Assembly: GCF_963675165.1 (NCBI RefSeq)
Contig: NC_087386.1
Coordinates: forward strand, 5,462,169-5,526,168
Length of the DNA stretch: 64,000 nt
Reading direction: 5' to 3'
Source: Halichondria panicea
Lineage: Eukaryota > Porifera > Demospongiae > Suberitida > Halichondriidae
The position numbers and the translations under genes were made by a program. Under the pieces are notes generated by a model. That model saw only the letters and a list, made by a program, of their open reading frames with translations. It made no database searches and was not told the origin of the DNA. How positions within the stretch are numbered: the stretch's first letter is position 1; each line of letters begins with the position of its first letter. Positions 11,001 through 21,900 of this stretch are shown here, piece by piece.

Positions 11001-12875
11001 GGAACTGATTATTGAGCCATTTTAGTACAGATAAATTAACCAGTTATTATTGTTGTAGCTAGCTAGACCTATATAAGCATTATAACAAAGTTCTTTAGAC
11101 TCACTAGCCTCGCCCCCAGGCCGATTTGTCTTCAATTTAACGCTAGGTCGAGGAGGCAACCTAGCGTTAAATTGGAGACAAATCGGCGACCTAGCGTTAA
11201 ATTGAAGACAAATCGGCCTGGGGTCGAGGCTATAGACTCACCAACCATTCTAGGTCAGATCATGCGTTGACAGGGGTGATACATGCAACCTTTAATAGTT
11301 TGCGATGTTCATGCATGCATTAATTATCAACGTCTCTTTATTAATTTTTTTCAGCTTTTTCTTTTTCCACTCATGACAAAGTGGGCTGGATTCAGGAACA
11401 CGTTTAGACTAGGTGTAGTCACATTTGGACTCATGGCATTCCTCTTTCCATTCTCCAATCAGATTACAGGACCCATCGTCCCTAGCAACAGCTCCGTCTA
11501 CGACAACAGCACGTCTGGAAGTGGAATGAACTTATTCGAAGAAGAGACTGACAATTTTTGTAACTACACTCAAATAGTGAACTCTAGCTTTGATTCTTCT
11601 GTCAATGCCAACTCCGTTTCGAGGGTCCCTTTTCAGACTTGGTTTGTGCTCATCTCCATCGTAACGGTGGCCATTATTGGCAGGTGTGTTGATGGTGGTA
11701 GCTATACTGTGTATGGATTAGATGTATTGTCATGATGTCAGCATACTGTACACAGGGTATGCTGTATGCAACCTTTGACCTTTCATACTGAGCAATAAAG
11801 AGTACGTATCTAAATTGTGGCTTAGCCACAAAGTGTTTTTTCTTACTGTATTTTAGACAGATCGAGGCAGCCCAACAACAGTTGTGCTATGTGTTATCTG
11901 ATCTCCTTTTGTAGAATCACCAGCATCACTGCCACCATGGTCCTCATCAATAACTCCTCTTTGGTTAGTTCAATACGAGGTCACTGCATGTGTATTCTGA
12001 CCACCGTGTGATAGTATTGCAAATCATGTGATTATTATTTCATCTAGCCTCGTTAGCATACACGCGTGTGCTTGTCAAAAATGTTATAACATCCTCAACT
12101 TTCTGCATTCCATAAACTATAAAGCTGCCACAAGATTGCATTCATCTTCTCGTTATTGTTTCCTTCGTTCCCATACAGCCCAGCACTAAGGGGATGGTGA
12201 ATGGAATGGGGCAGGCTCTGGCCGCCGTGGGGCGTTCTTTAGGACCCGTGGTTAGTGCTCCAATATTTGCATGGAGCGAAACAACAGGTGAGATGATAAT
12301 TATTTTGCAAGTGCAATTGCTGGGCAGCAGATTGAAACTGGTACGTTGTTATTATGTGGGTACAATTGTCAACCGTACAGGACTGTAGTTGTTAAGTATA
12401 GGACTTTTAGTGCATGCACAGTAATCTTTTCATCTTTCTATCCTCCCGTGCAGGTCTCAGCTGGCCACTAAACTTTCACTTCATGTTCGATCTGATGATA
12501 ATCTCAGCTGCTGTAGTCTTTGCACTCAGTTTCTTCCTACCCAAATCGATAGAGTACAAGAGAGAACCACCACCCCCTGAACCATCAACTACCCCCCCTC
12601 CAGATATTGAGCAACCAATCCCTGAGATACCAACCCCTGAACCATCAGCTACCCCTCCTCCAGCTATTGAGCAACCAACCCCTGAGATACCAACCCCTGA
12701 ACCATCAGCTACCCCTCCTCCAGCTATTGAGCAACCAACCCCTGAGATACCAACCCCTGAACCATCAGCTACCCTTCCTCCAGATATTGATTATACGATT
12801 TCTGCCAAGCTCTGGGTGTTGAGAACAGACTGGTACAGGCCTCGAGTCGGTCCGGTAATCCCACTGGGTACTTGA
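7361..12875 (+). CDS. MFS transporter, zinc-induced-facilitator-like, tandem copy 1 with chimeric C-terminus
   Basis: 14 exons, all phases close (760 aa): 7361-7489, 7562-7601, 7760-7834, 8092-8333, 8392-8463, 9205-9337, 9589-9810, 10080-10236, 10515-10707, 10868-10978, 11355-11683, 11915-11963, 12179-12287, 12454-12875. The loop 2-3 MFS signature is WGWVSDIAGRRPALL, and 12 hydrophobic helices are likely. A long cytoplasmic loop (exons 7-8) is acidic and Ser-rich with a DRQPLL dileucine sorting motif, which suggests an endolysosomal membrane. Exon 11 encodes a luminal loop with several N-glycosylation sites. The tail has four 20-residue Pro-rich repeats. After PPDID (about 12790) the frame runs into a copied fragment of the CARD-Death gene's last exon, read out of frame, adding about 28 foreign residues. 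Plant and fungal relatives export cations or small acids; the substrate here is unknown. Confidence 0.88.
8041..8086. repeat. (CA)n microsatellite at a splice acceptor
   Basis: A CA-rich run ends within 6 bp of the acceptor of MFS copy 1 exon 4. The second copy has a shorter C/A tract at the same place (13919-13981). Confidence 0.85.
8482..8566. repeat. (GCATGT)n microsatellite
   Basis: About 14 hexamer units sit just after MFS copy 1 exon 5. They are absent from the matching intron of copy 2. Confidence 0.9.
8691..9090. repeat. MITE of the 'TATTACTAGAATG' family (family A) interrupted by another MITE
   Basis: The left end reads TATTACTAGAATG..GCGAGCATCAAACA. The internal parts TGCGAACTTTGCGAGGG, CGATCCTTGCCAGAACGC and TTTGGCTCAATCGCAAA are shared with the copies at 14468, 25730, 41228, 45368 and 57247. 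A second element (8722-8930) splits it after AAACAT. At 14468 the paralogous intron carries the uninterrupted version. Confidence 0.8.
8722..8930. repeat. MITE of the 'ACCGTATAGCGGG' family (family B), nested
   Basis: A 209-bp element with terminal inverted repeats: ACCGTATAGCGGGTATATTT on the left and its near reverse complement ending CTCTATACGGT(A) on the right. It is full of TTCGCGG / CCGCGAA motifs. Relatives lie at 33318, 34138, 44672, 52705 and 55800, with a half copy at 23750. Confidence 0.85.
9811..9966. repeat. ~22-bp G-rich minisatellite
   Basis: About seven copies of a unit like GGGGGGCTAGTGTGTGGGAG start at the donor of MFS copy 1 exon 7. Copy 2 has only one unit here (15314-15340), so it expanded after the duplication or shrank in copy 2. 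Confidence 0.85.
11106..11231. repeat. Foldback MITE in MFS copy 1 intron 10
   Basis: The ends AGCCTCGCCCCCAGGCCGA and its near reverse complement TCGGCCTGGGGTCGAGGCT surround three alternately oriented copies of an 'ACCTAGCGTTAAATTG' motif. The matching intron of copy 2 lacks it and carries a different MITE. Confidence 0.8.
12575..12789 (+). repeat. 60-bp coding minisatellite (Pro-rich tail)
   Basis: The period is exactly 60 bp (12575, 12635, 12695, then a partial unit from 12755), so the frame is kept. Each unit encodes PEPSATPPPAIEQPTPEIPT or a close variant. Copy 2 has fewer and rearranged units (about 18395-18550). Confidence 0.92.
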
Positions 12876-13130
12876 TGCAGCAGCTGTGCTCACAACCCAG
12901 TGCCACTTTCGATAAATTGGAGACAGCACTGGGTCAAATCGGACATGCAGATTTGTATTACGATTTGGTTTTCCAAATGCAAAATGATGGTATGGATGAT
13001 GAAAATAATTAATAATTATAATTATGTTGTATGTTTGTGCATGTGTGTTCCTTGTTTCTTTGTCTGTTTTGTCACTCTGCAATTTAAATTCATTAGAACA
13101 CATAAACATTACGTTATGTAAAGGGAAACC
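12797..13130 (+). pseudogene. Duplicated fragment of the CARD-Death gene's last exon and 3' UTR
   Basis: Nearly identical to 6791-7130, from the middle of the Death-domain exon through the TAA and into the 3' UTR. It marks the junction of a ~6.0 kb tandem duplication (unit 6791-12790 followed by unit 12797-18526). It has no promoter, no CARD and no first half of the Death exon, so it cannot make the adaptor. Its first 79 bp serve as the coding tail of MFS copy 1 in another frame. Homopolymer A runs follow at 13140-13180. Confidence 0.9.
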
Positions 13131-13299
13131 ACCGAGAATAAAAAAAAAAAAAAAAATTATGACCACAAAAAAAAAAAAAATACTGAAAGGTCAACCATGA
13201 AATTGCTTGCTGTAAAAATAGCTAGCTAGCTAGCTATGGTTAATTTTTGCTCTCCACCGGTAGTGACTGTAGTCTGTTGTAGCTGGTGAACAGATTGAG

Positions 13300-16200
13300 A
13301 TGGCTAGGTTAAGACTCAACACACCGAGCTTCCACTGGAGGAGGAGCTGTCCACCTGTCCACTGCTGTACTGGCAGGAGAAAGGATGAACAAGTGAAGCC
13401 CAAAGCAACTCCACTTCCCTGGGGGAAGGTACCTGAGTAATAGTGTTTAATATTGAGCATTACGTTTAGTGTATTTATTTTTGCAGATGATCGTTATTTG
13501 CTCCGTTCTCTTCGTGAATCAGTTCGGTACGTAACCATGACGAGTTTGATTTAATACAACGCTTTATAATAGATCTAGTATTACAACGAAAACTTTGAGC
13601 CAATGGAATAAGTGATTTCCTACCAGCGTTGTGCGCACCTTATAACTACCATGTTCACTCCTACCTACTATCAATATTCTATATTACTTATCCCAGGAAT
13701 CAATCTGTTATTTCCTTTCCTGCCGTACATGATACATGACTTCTTCCCTGAATTGGATAGAACACAAATTGGTGAGTTAAAGCATTCACCAGGAGTGCAG
13801 TTTCTGGGAAGTGTTTGGAGCCCACAGTGTGGTTTAGTATTATTACTGATTCTCATTGTGACGTACATGAAAGTGGTTTTATGGGATTGTATCAGCATAT
13901 CTTGCAGTAGAATATATGTACACACACACACCCCCACCCCACACACAAACACCCACACCTATACCCCCCACACGCACGTACAGGTCAAAAGGCTGGCTAT
14001 CTCGGGTCCACCTATTATGTTGGAAACTTTATTGGCAGCTTGTTTTGGGGCTGGATATCAGATATTGTCGGGAGGAGGCCCGCTCTACTGGTTGGAATGT
14101 GTGGAATCATCGGTTCCGAGATTTTCTTTGCCTTTAGTCAGACCTTTACATGGGCTCTGGTCGCTCGTTTTCTCTGGGGAGCATTGAATGGAAATATTGG
14201 AATCGGAAAGACTTATATTTCAGACGTACGTACAATATATGAAGCAACTGTGTGTAGCTGATACTTATATAATTTACATTACCTTTTAGATATGTGACGA
14301 TACCAATCAGGCCTTGGGCTTTGCACTGGTCGGGGTAACAAGAGGAATCGGACAACTACTGGTAAGGAATGTACCTGTTAGAATCTGTTGATAATGTAAC
14401 CCTCATTTTTTTGTACCTCACACTGGCTGCATTAGCCTCTGTTGTGTTAGCATGGATGGCTAATATCGTATTACTAGAATGTTTTGCGAGCATCAAACAT
14501 ATGCGAACTTTGCAAGGGTTGATCATTTTGCAACAATAAAATCACACGATCCTTGCCAGAATGCGATAGCAAAGGGTCAATTTTTTTTGCTGATTTGGCT
14601 CATTCGCAAAGGTTTTTCACCAACAAAATATTCTAGTAATACGGTAGATGTGTCCATTAGCCCACCCAATCATTATATTATTTGCCTACATACAGGGCTC
14701 ACTATTGGGAGGGTTCCTGGCACAACCAGCCAGCAAGTACACTGCTCTCCAGTTTGAAATGTTCTGTCAGTATCCCTACTCTCTGCCCGTGTTGGTGGGG
14801 GCATTCCTTGGTTTCATCACTCTCTCTTGTAAGTCCCTTATATATATTCATTTCGTGTAGCTATATAGGTTTGCATACGTTACAAGTACCTACTCAGTTG
14901 AAAGTAGGTCTCGTCTCACTGTCGTGTAAGCACTTAGTAATGCATAGTTAATTGTGTAGGTAAAAGAATTGTATCAATCATAATTATAACATACATAGCA
15001 TTGAAATGCTTGAGCACTGAAGTAGCAAATTGCTGTTGGTTGGGACAATTTTCTGGCTAAGCAAACTTATTCTCATTTCCAGCTGCATGGCTCTTTATGG
15101 ATGAGACGCTTCACAAGAAGAAGAAGCAGTCCACCTCTAGTGATAACTCCGAAGGTTGTTCACAAGATTACTCTGGAATTGACCTGGTGTCAGCTGACCC
15201 TCCCGGCCAAGAGTCTGATACTGAGATGGTGGATTTGATTAAGGATGGTCGGAGTGAAGACACTATCGACAGGCAACCTTTGTTGATGGCTGAGAGCGAT
15301 ATGGACACTGATGGTATGTCTGTGGGGGAGGGGGGCTAAATGAAGATGTACTTTACCACTGTTTGGTCAAGGTGTGACCGCTAATTTCACAGTAATTGAT
15401 CCTCCACATACAGACTGTGAGATGGTGAGCTCAGACACAGAGCTGTTAGTGAGAGAGAGATTACCTCAATCCAAGTGCCCTCGTCCACCATCTTGTAACC
15501 CCCTCTACCCATGCATCAAGCTTAAGGAGAGAGTCACTGACTGTGTTGCCATACCAATAGCCATGTACAGGTAGGGAGTTAGTTTGTGATGAGTTTGGTG
15601 TGTGCTATTATACAAAATGTAGTTAGTGTAGATGCATTCTGTAGCTCTTAGGAAGCTTATTACTTTGTCAATAATCTGGTCCCAAGTCCATTATATCTGG
15701 TGTCTCCGGGAATTTACAATGTACCCTTACATGTAGCTATAATGTAGCACTGTACACTGCAATTTTAGTTTTCTTGCCTCATTTTTTGTGGATTGTGATT
15801 GCCCCCTCAGATATCTGTTAAACTACCATAAGAGAGGTTCTTGGTCGCCACGCGAGACATTCAGTGGTAAGAATGTATCGAGGTTCGGCAGACGTCTGTG
15901 CGGAGGATTCAAACTAAGAGTCAAGCTAATAGCTGATAGACGAGTGTTTTTCTCTACTCTTATGTATGGTCTCTTTGGCTTCATCGGAATTATGAGTTTG
16001 GAAGTGAGTTTAATTGCATTGTAACTCTATATCTCGTCTTTGTTGTAATTCCCTGCTGTTCAATTTGCACATGGCTCCTATCGTATTTCATTATATAAGT
16101 GGTTAAAAAGCCTGCAAAGTGTCTTTTCCTATGACCACTGTGTTTCCTTGCTCTCCAGTTGATCCCGTTGCTACTGGTGACCAAACACAAAGATGGTGGT

Positions 16201-18729
16201 TATTCTCTGGACGACAATGAGCTGGGTGTTATCTTCATGGTCTCAGCTGTCATTCAACTGCTCTACCATGTACGTTCTTTCAGTGTTCAGTGGAACTGAT
16301 TATTGAGCCATTAATTTACCAGTTATACAGTGGAACCTCTGTTAACAACCACCTCCGAATAAAGGCCTGCTGCTATATAACGGCCAGGCACCCAGGTCCC
16401 AAATGAACAGCTTGTGTACAAAACAACCTCAACAAAGGCCACCTCTGTATAAAGGCCAAAACATTGTTCCCCAAAGGTGTCCGTTATAGAGGGGTTCCAC
16501 TGTAGCTAGCTAGACGTATATAAGCATTATAGCAAAGTTCTATAGACTCACCAACCATTCTAGGTCAGATCATGCGTTTACAGGGTGGGTGGTACAACCT
16601 TTAATAGTTTGCGATGTTCATGCATGCATTAATTATCAACGTTGATCTCTTTTCATTTTTTGCAGCTCTTTCTTTTTCCACTCGTGACAAAGTGGGCTGG
16701 ATTCAGGAACACGTTTAGACTAGGTGTAGCCACATTTGGACTCATGGCGTTCCTCCTACCATTCTCTAATCAGATCACAGGACCTATCGCTCCTAGCAAC
16801 AGCTCTGTATATGACAATGGCACGTCTGGCAGCGGAATGAATCTATTGGAAGAAGAGACTGACAACTTTTGTAACTACACTCAAATAGCGAACTCTAGCT
16901 TTGATTCTTCTGTCAATGCCAACTCTGTTTCGAGGGTCCCTTTTCAGACTTGGTTTGTGCTCATCTCCATCGTAACAGTGGCCATTATTGGCAGGTGTGT
17001 TGATGGTGGTAGCTATACTGTGTATGGATTAGATGTATTGTCATGATGTCAGCATACTGTACACAGGGTATGCTGTATATATTGACCTTTCCTACTCAGC
17101 AATATGAGTACATATATAATCATCTCAATTGTGGGGCTTAGTCACGAAGTGTTTGTCTTGCTGTAGAAATGTATTTTAGACAGATCGAGGCAGCCCAACA
17201 ACAGTTGTGCTATGTGTTATAATCCCCTCTTGTAGAATCACCAGCGTCACTGCCACCATGGTCCTCATCAATAACTCCTCTTTGGTTAGTTCATGCATGT
17301 GTGTATTCAGATAACCCTGTGATAGTACCGTAAATCATGTGATCCCCTCCAGCCTTGTTAGCATCACTTACAGAGGAGGTTGGTCACGATTTAAACCGTG
17401 GCAAGATATGCTATGTAAACCGTGTTTGGCCTCGAATTTGCCTTCAACCCTTGTTCAACCCGCTGAGTCAGCACTTTTGTCTCACTCTTGCATTCCTGAG
17501 CAGTTATCTCTCTTGTATTACATCTCCTGTTAGTTTATGAATTGTAGTAGTGTAAACCTAGCATTGCTATACCTGAAACATTAAGACAAGAGTCAAAGAA
17601 CCAAGAAAAGTGCAGCAACAACTGGAAGTGTGTAGTTAACTTACATGTAGTTTCTGGCTCATTGCTTCGAGTGTGACTATGCTACTCACTGACTGGGTAT
17701 TGTTAGCATCATCTGCTACTAGTATAGAGTGCTACAATCGTTTGCAGCCTTCTGGCTTTAGCTAAGATAGCTACTTTTCATGCTTTTCTCTGAAGGTTTC
17801 CGTATATCCTTTCTTTTTTCTCTCTCCGTGCACGCACATTCCTCCGTTTAATTGTGACCAACCTCCTCTGCATCACTTATGTGCTTGTCAAAAATTTGAA
17901 CGTTCCATAAACTATAAGCTGCCACAAGATTGTGTTCATCTTCTCGTTATTGTTTCCTCCGTTCCCATACAGCCCAGCACTAAGGGGATGGTGAATGGAA
18001 TGGGGCAGGCTCTGGCCGCCACGGGGCGTTCAATGGGACCCTTAGTTAGTGCTCCAATATTTGCATGGAGCGAGACAACAGGTGAGATGATATTTTGTTA
18101 AGGTAGAATATTGTGATTACAAGTACGTAGTATGGTACATTGTATGTAGTTAATTGCTGGGCATTGTTATTATTCAGACTGTGTGGGTACAATTGTCAAC
18201 CGTACAGGACTGTGGTTGTTTTTAGTGCATGCACAGTAATCTTTTCATTTTTCTATCCTCCCGTGCAGGTCTCAGCTGGCCATTGAACTTTCACTTCATG
18301 TTCGATCTGATGATAATCTCAGCCGCTGTAGTTGTTGCACTCAGTTTCTTCCTACCCAAATCGATAGAGTACAAGAGAGAACCACCACCCCCTGAACCAT
18401 CAACTACCCCCCCTCCAGATTTTGAGCAACCAACCCCTGAACCATCAGCTACCCCTCCTCCAGCTATTGAGCAACCAACCCCTGAGATACCACCCCCTGA
18501 ACCATCAGCTACCCTTCCTCCAGATATTGAGCAACCAACCCCTGAGATATCAACCCCTCCAACTGATGTATCGAGTGATTGTGAACCCCTCTTAGTGAAT
18601 ACTACAGCTACAAGTACTCGTGACTCTACAAGCAAGGATGACATTCTAACTGATTTTGAAACGAGTAATTCTGTTTCTTTAGCACAAGATCGATCAGGTT
18701 TTGACGACAGTTATGTGACTAGAGTATAA
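13300..18729 (+). CDS. MFS transporter, zinc-induced-facilitator-like, tandem copy 2 (intact tail)
   Basis: 14 exons, all phases close (776 aa): 13300-13428, 13487-13526, 13697-13771, 13984-14225, 14290-14361, 14696-14828, 15083-15313, 15414-15570, 15811-16003, 16159-16269, 16666-16994, 17236-17284, 17973-18081, 18269-18729. It keeps the MFS signature WGWISDIVGRRPALL, the DRQPLL motif in the central loop and the glycosylated luminal loop. Exon 7 is 9 bp longer than in copy 1. The tail after the Pro-rich repeats is the ancestral one: it adds a second dileucine signal (DCEPLL) and ends in TRV, a class I PDZ-ligand pattern. Both are missing from copy 1. A polyadenylation signal AATAAA lies at 18823-18828. 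Intron 10 carries a 179-bp MITE and intron 12 a 500-bp element. The transport substrate is unknown. Confidence 0.92.
14468..14648. repeat. Family A MITE, uninterrupted paralogous copy
   Basis: Same position and orientation as the element at 8691-9090 in MFS copy 1 but without the nested family B insert, so the family A insertion predates the tandem duplication. Confidence 0.85.
16326..16504. repeat. 179-bp MITE with CAGTGGAACC ends
   Basis: Ends TACAGTGGAACC and GGTTCCACTGTA are perfect inverted repeats flanked by TA, the pattern of Tc1/mariner-type MITEs. The paralogous intron in MFS copy 1 lacks it. Confidence 0.88.
17362..17879. mobile_element. 500-bp non-autonomous DNA transposon with 9-bp target duplication
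   Basis: The element spans 17371-17870. Its ends CAGAGGAGGTTGGTCAC and GTGACCAACCTCCTCTG are exact 17-bp inverted repeats. CATCACTTA flanks both sides (17362-17370, 17871-17879). The matching intron of MFS copy 1 is about 470 bp shorter and lacks it. No transposase frame is present. A 9-bp duplication fits Mutator-like elements. Confidence 0.92.
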
Positions 18730-18988
18730 CACAATCTTTTTATTGCAATATTTAATTTTTGTTGTCATAGAGTCTGTGGTATTTATATACCTATAATTAT
18801 TTATTAACGTACAGCAATGTGAAATAAAAATGTAATGTCTTGCATGGCAAGCTAGTCATCCCAGAGCTAGAGGTACATAGCAAAGAGTTTGTTCTATCGT
18901 CGACCCTTCCCCTCTGAGCAAAGTTACATGCATGTGTCGCCGCCCTCGACCTTGACGCCTGGCTAGCTAGCTAGCTAGCTACCTCAAG
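18730..18988 (+). other. 3' UTR of MFS copy 2 and RTEL1 upstream region
   Basis: AATAAA at 18823-18828 fits as the poly(A) signal. A GCTA repeat (18962-18980) lies just upstream of the RTEL1 ATG. No TATA box is seen. Confidence 0.5.
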
Positions 18989-21900
18989 ATGACAATGGAG
19001 ACTCTAACCCTGAACAACGTGACTGTTGAGTTTCCCTTCAAGCCCTACCCCTGCCAGGTGGTCTACATGGAGAAGGTCATCACTGCCCTACAGTCAGTAA
19101 GTGGAATCCTTCCTCCACTGACGATACAAATCACCCTACTCACTCTCTTTGCAGAGCACTAATGCGATACTCGAGTCACCAACCGGGACGGGCAAGACGC
19201 TCTGCTTGTTGTGTGCAGCGTTGGCATGGCGAGCCAATTTCGTCCAACAGCTGCGGGGGACAGGGGAGCTCGGGGAAGGGGGCGTGGCAGGAGAAGAGGA
19301 TCCATGGGACAGTGTACCTGGAATAAGTGTGTAGATAATTGGGGATGGGAGCAAATATAATTTTTTACGAATGGGATTTTCAGGAATGGGAGGCTGTATT
19401 AAATTTATTCACTGTACATATTGGGAGCTTAGTAATGTTTTTGTTTCTACGTTAGGTTCCAGTGTTCCCAAGATCATCTACGCGTCTCGCACCCACTCAC
19501 AGCTGTCACAGGTCGTGCAGGAGCTGAAGAACACAATATATAGGTAGGAAGTCATTTGCAGCGTGTGGCTGACTGTATGCTACGAATTTGCACAACTGAA
19601 AATGATATGGATAATTATGTTATAATTATTTTCACAGACCCAAGGTGGCCATAATCGGTTCTAGGGAGCAGCTGTGCATCAATTCGGAGGTTGCAAAGAA
19701 GGAGAGCAATGCCGAGAAGGTAGTCAGTGCTACCCATTGTGTATGGTTGTATTAATACCCACTCAGGTTCACCTCTGCCGAGCAAAGGTCAAAGCGCATG
19801 CTTGCTTCTATTACAACAACACTGATGGTAAGCCATAAGCAATATTGAAATGGGACGTACACGTTATCATGGTAAATGCTCCCACTGTCCAGTGAAGAGA
19901 TTACGAGTTGAAGACCCAGTCATGGACATAGAAGATCTTGTAATGGCAGGAACTAAGCAAAGGTAAGAATATAGTTTACTGGGTCTGTTTTACATTTCCT
20001 ATGTTCCCATACTCCTTCGTAGGATGTGTCCATACTATCTTGCCCGTGAGCTCAAGTCACAAGCTGATATTGTCTTCATGCCATACAACTACATTCTCGA
20101 TATCAAAGTGAGTTAGTAGAGATATTGCATCTCCATTACCTGTGTGCATGCATGTGTTACTATTATACTTTATTTACAGACTCGACAAATGCATGGTGTG
20201 GATCTTCAAGGCACTATTGTTATATTGGACGAAGCACACAACATTGTGAGTGCTCTCTAATAACATTATTATTATTGTTCTCTATTAATATTGTATAATA
20301 ATTATTGCCATTTCAAGCTTTGACATGCATTGGACCAACAGAATGTTATGAGGAGTTAAAACTGTACGATTTCTGTTAGTCATTTAGAACAGTAAAGTAT
20401 TCACTGGAAAAGGATACAGAGTGAATCAGTAAATAAGAATTGTTTGCCCCCCCCACAGCTAAGCTCTTACTGTACATGTTTTTTAACTCATTTGATTACA
20501 GGAGAGGGTGTGTGAAGATTCTGCGTCCTTTGACCTCACGTCACATGACCTGGCGCAGTGCATTAGTGATATAGGACACATTCTCGACTTAAAGCAAAAG
20601 GGAGAAACATATCTCGAAGAAGGGGGTACGTATAAGTAAAATTATAAAATTACTGTTCTCTTCCATCTAGTGTTGGAAATTAATTTCTCACTGTACATAG
20701 AGTTCGATTGTTTCAAGGAGAATGTTCTCGTTAGACTTTGCTTCATTAGTCATAATTCTAACGTTGATATTGTTATTGGTAGTGTATCCTAGCTCCTTAC
20801 ACCACCACCCTCCGTGATCACAGCATGTGCTATCTGGACCACACCCACTTCCATCCCATAAAGGGTCGGCTAGGTAGTACTTGAGTTGAGCAGCTTTTCG
20901 ACTTCCTGTCTCGCAATAGAAGTCGTTATTAATAAAGGGAGGGATTGTGCCTGTGTAGGACACCTCAGTGTTGCTGCAAGGGCAAGCCTTGTTGATGTCA
21001 CTGGCTGTACGGACTTCGTCCACACCAGCTGCTAGTGTCCAGATGTGTTTTTGTGGGTATCCATGGGTTATACTGACACCATCCACGTAGTACTGAGTGC
21101 CCAAGGTTGGCTTAGATGTGTGTTTGAACATAAATATAAATGTGGACAACCATTAGCATGCTAATAGTATAGGGTTGAGTAAAATGCCTCTGGATCTCAC
21201 CCAAAACATTAATAATACCTATATATATGCATGTATTCAGGCTTACAAGATGCTGTTGAATATGCATGGAAAGCCTCTGGAGCTCCATATTGATATCCTG
21301 TAATTCGTCCGCACACTTTAGTGTAGTTGACTTGATGAGTATCGAATCCGAAGGAGTCATGTGCAGCATATATGCTGATTGGGGCACAAAGTCTCTTTGT
21401 TGATCCAGCTGGAACCACTTGCTTTAGTCCTTTGGGGCAACTAGATGCATTATTTCGCATGTCCAACTCGACCACCTTCATGAAGCCACCAGTAGCGTTG
21501 AACTTGTCTTGGGGGTTCATTTCGCACCAAACACCAAGCAAAGTAGACTCTGTGTCGATCCAATAGTAACCGGAAGCAGTGCAAGGTTGTAACTCATTGA
21601 TATCTTTGCACGACTGAACAGCAAATTTTGGTTTCTGGCCAAGATAGCGAAATTTCTCAATTTCAGCTTCCACAAGCTCTTGTATCTTTGCTAGTACTTC
21701 AGTGCTAATCGACTGCAGTGCCTCTTGGTTTCCATGGTTAAGAATGTCTCGAATGCTCTCCAAAACACTGGGGCTGATTTTGAAGTAGGAGCGAGCAGCT
21801 GCAGTCTGTGCAGTAACTGTGCATGCACAGCACAGCACGACCACAACGGGTATGAGGTAGTTCCTTCCTAACATAGTTAACTGCATGGTTGTAGGCCTTT

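Noticed and set aside
18291..18644. 117-residue Gly/Ser-rich minus-strand frame
   Set aside because: Antisense shadow of the Pro-rich repeat of MFS copy 2.
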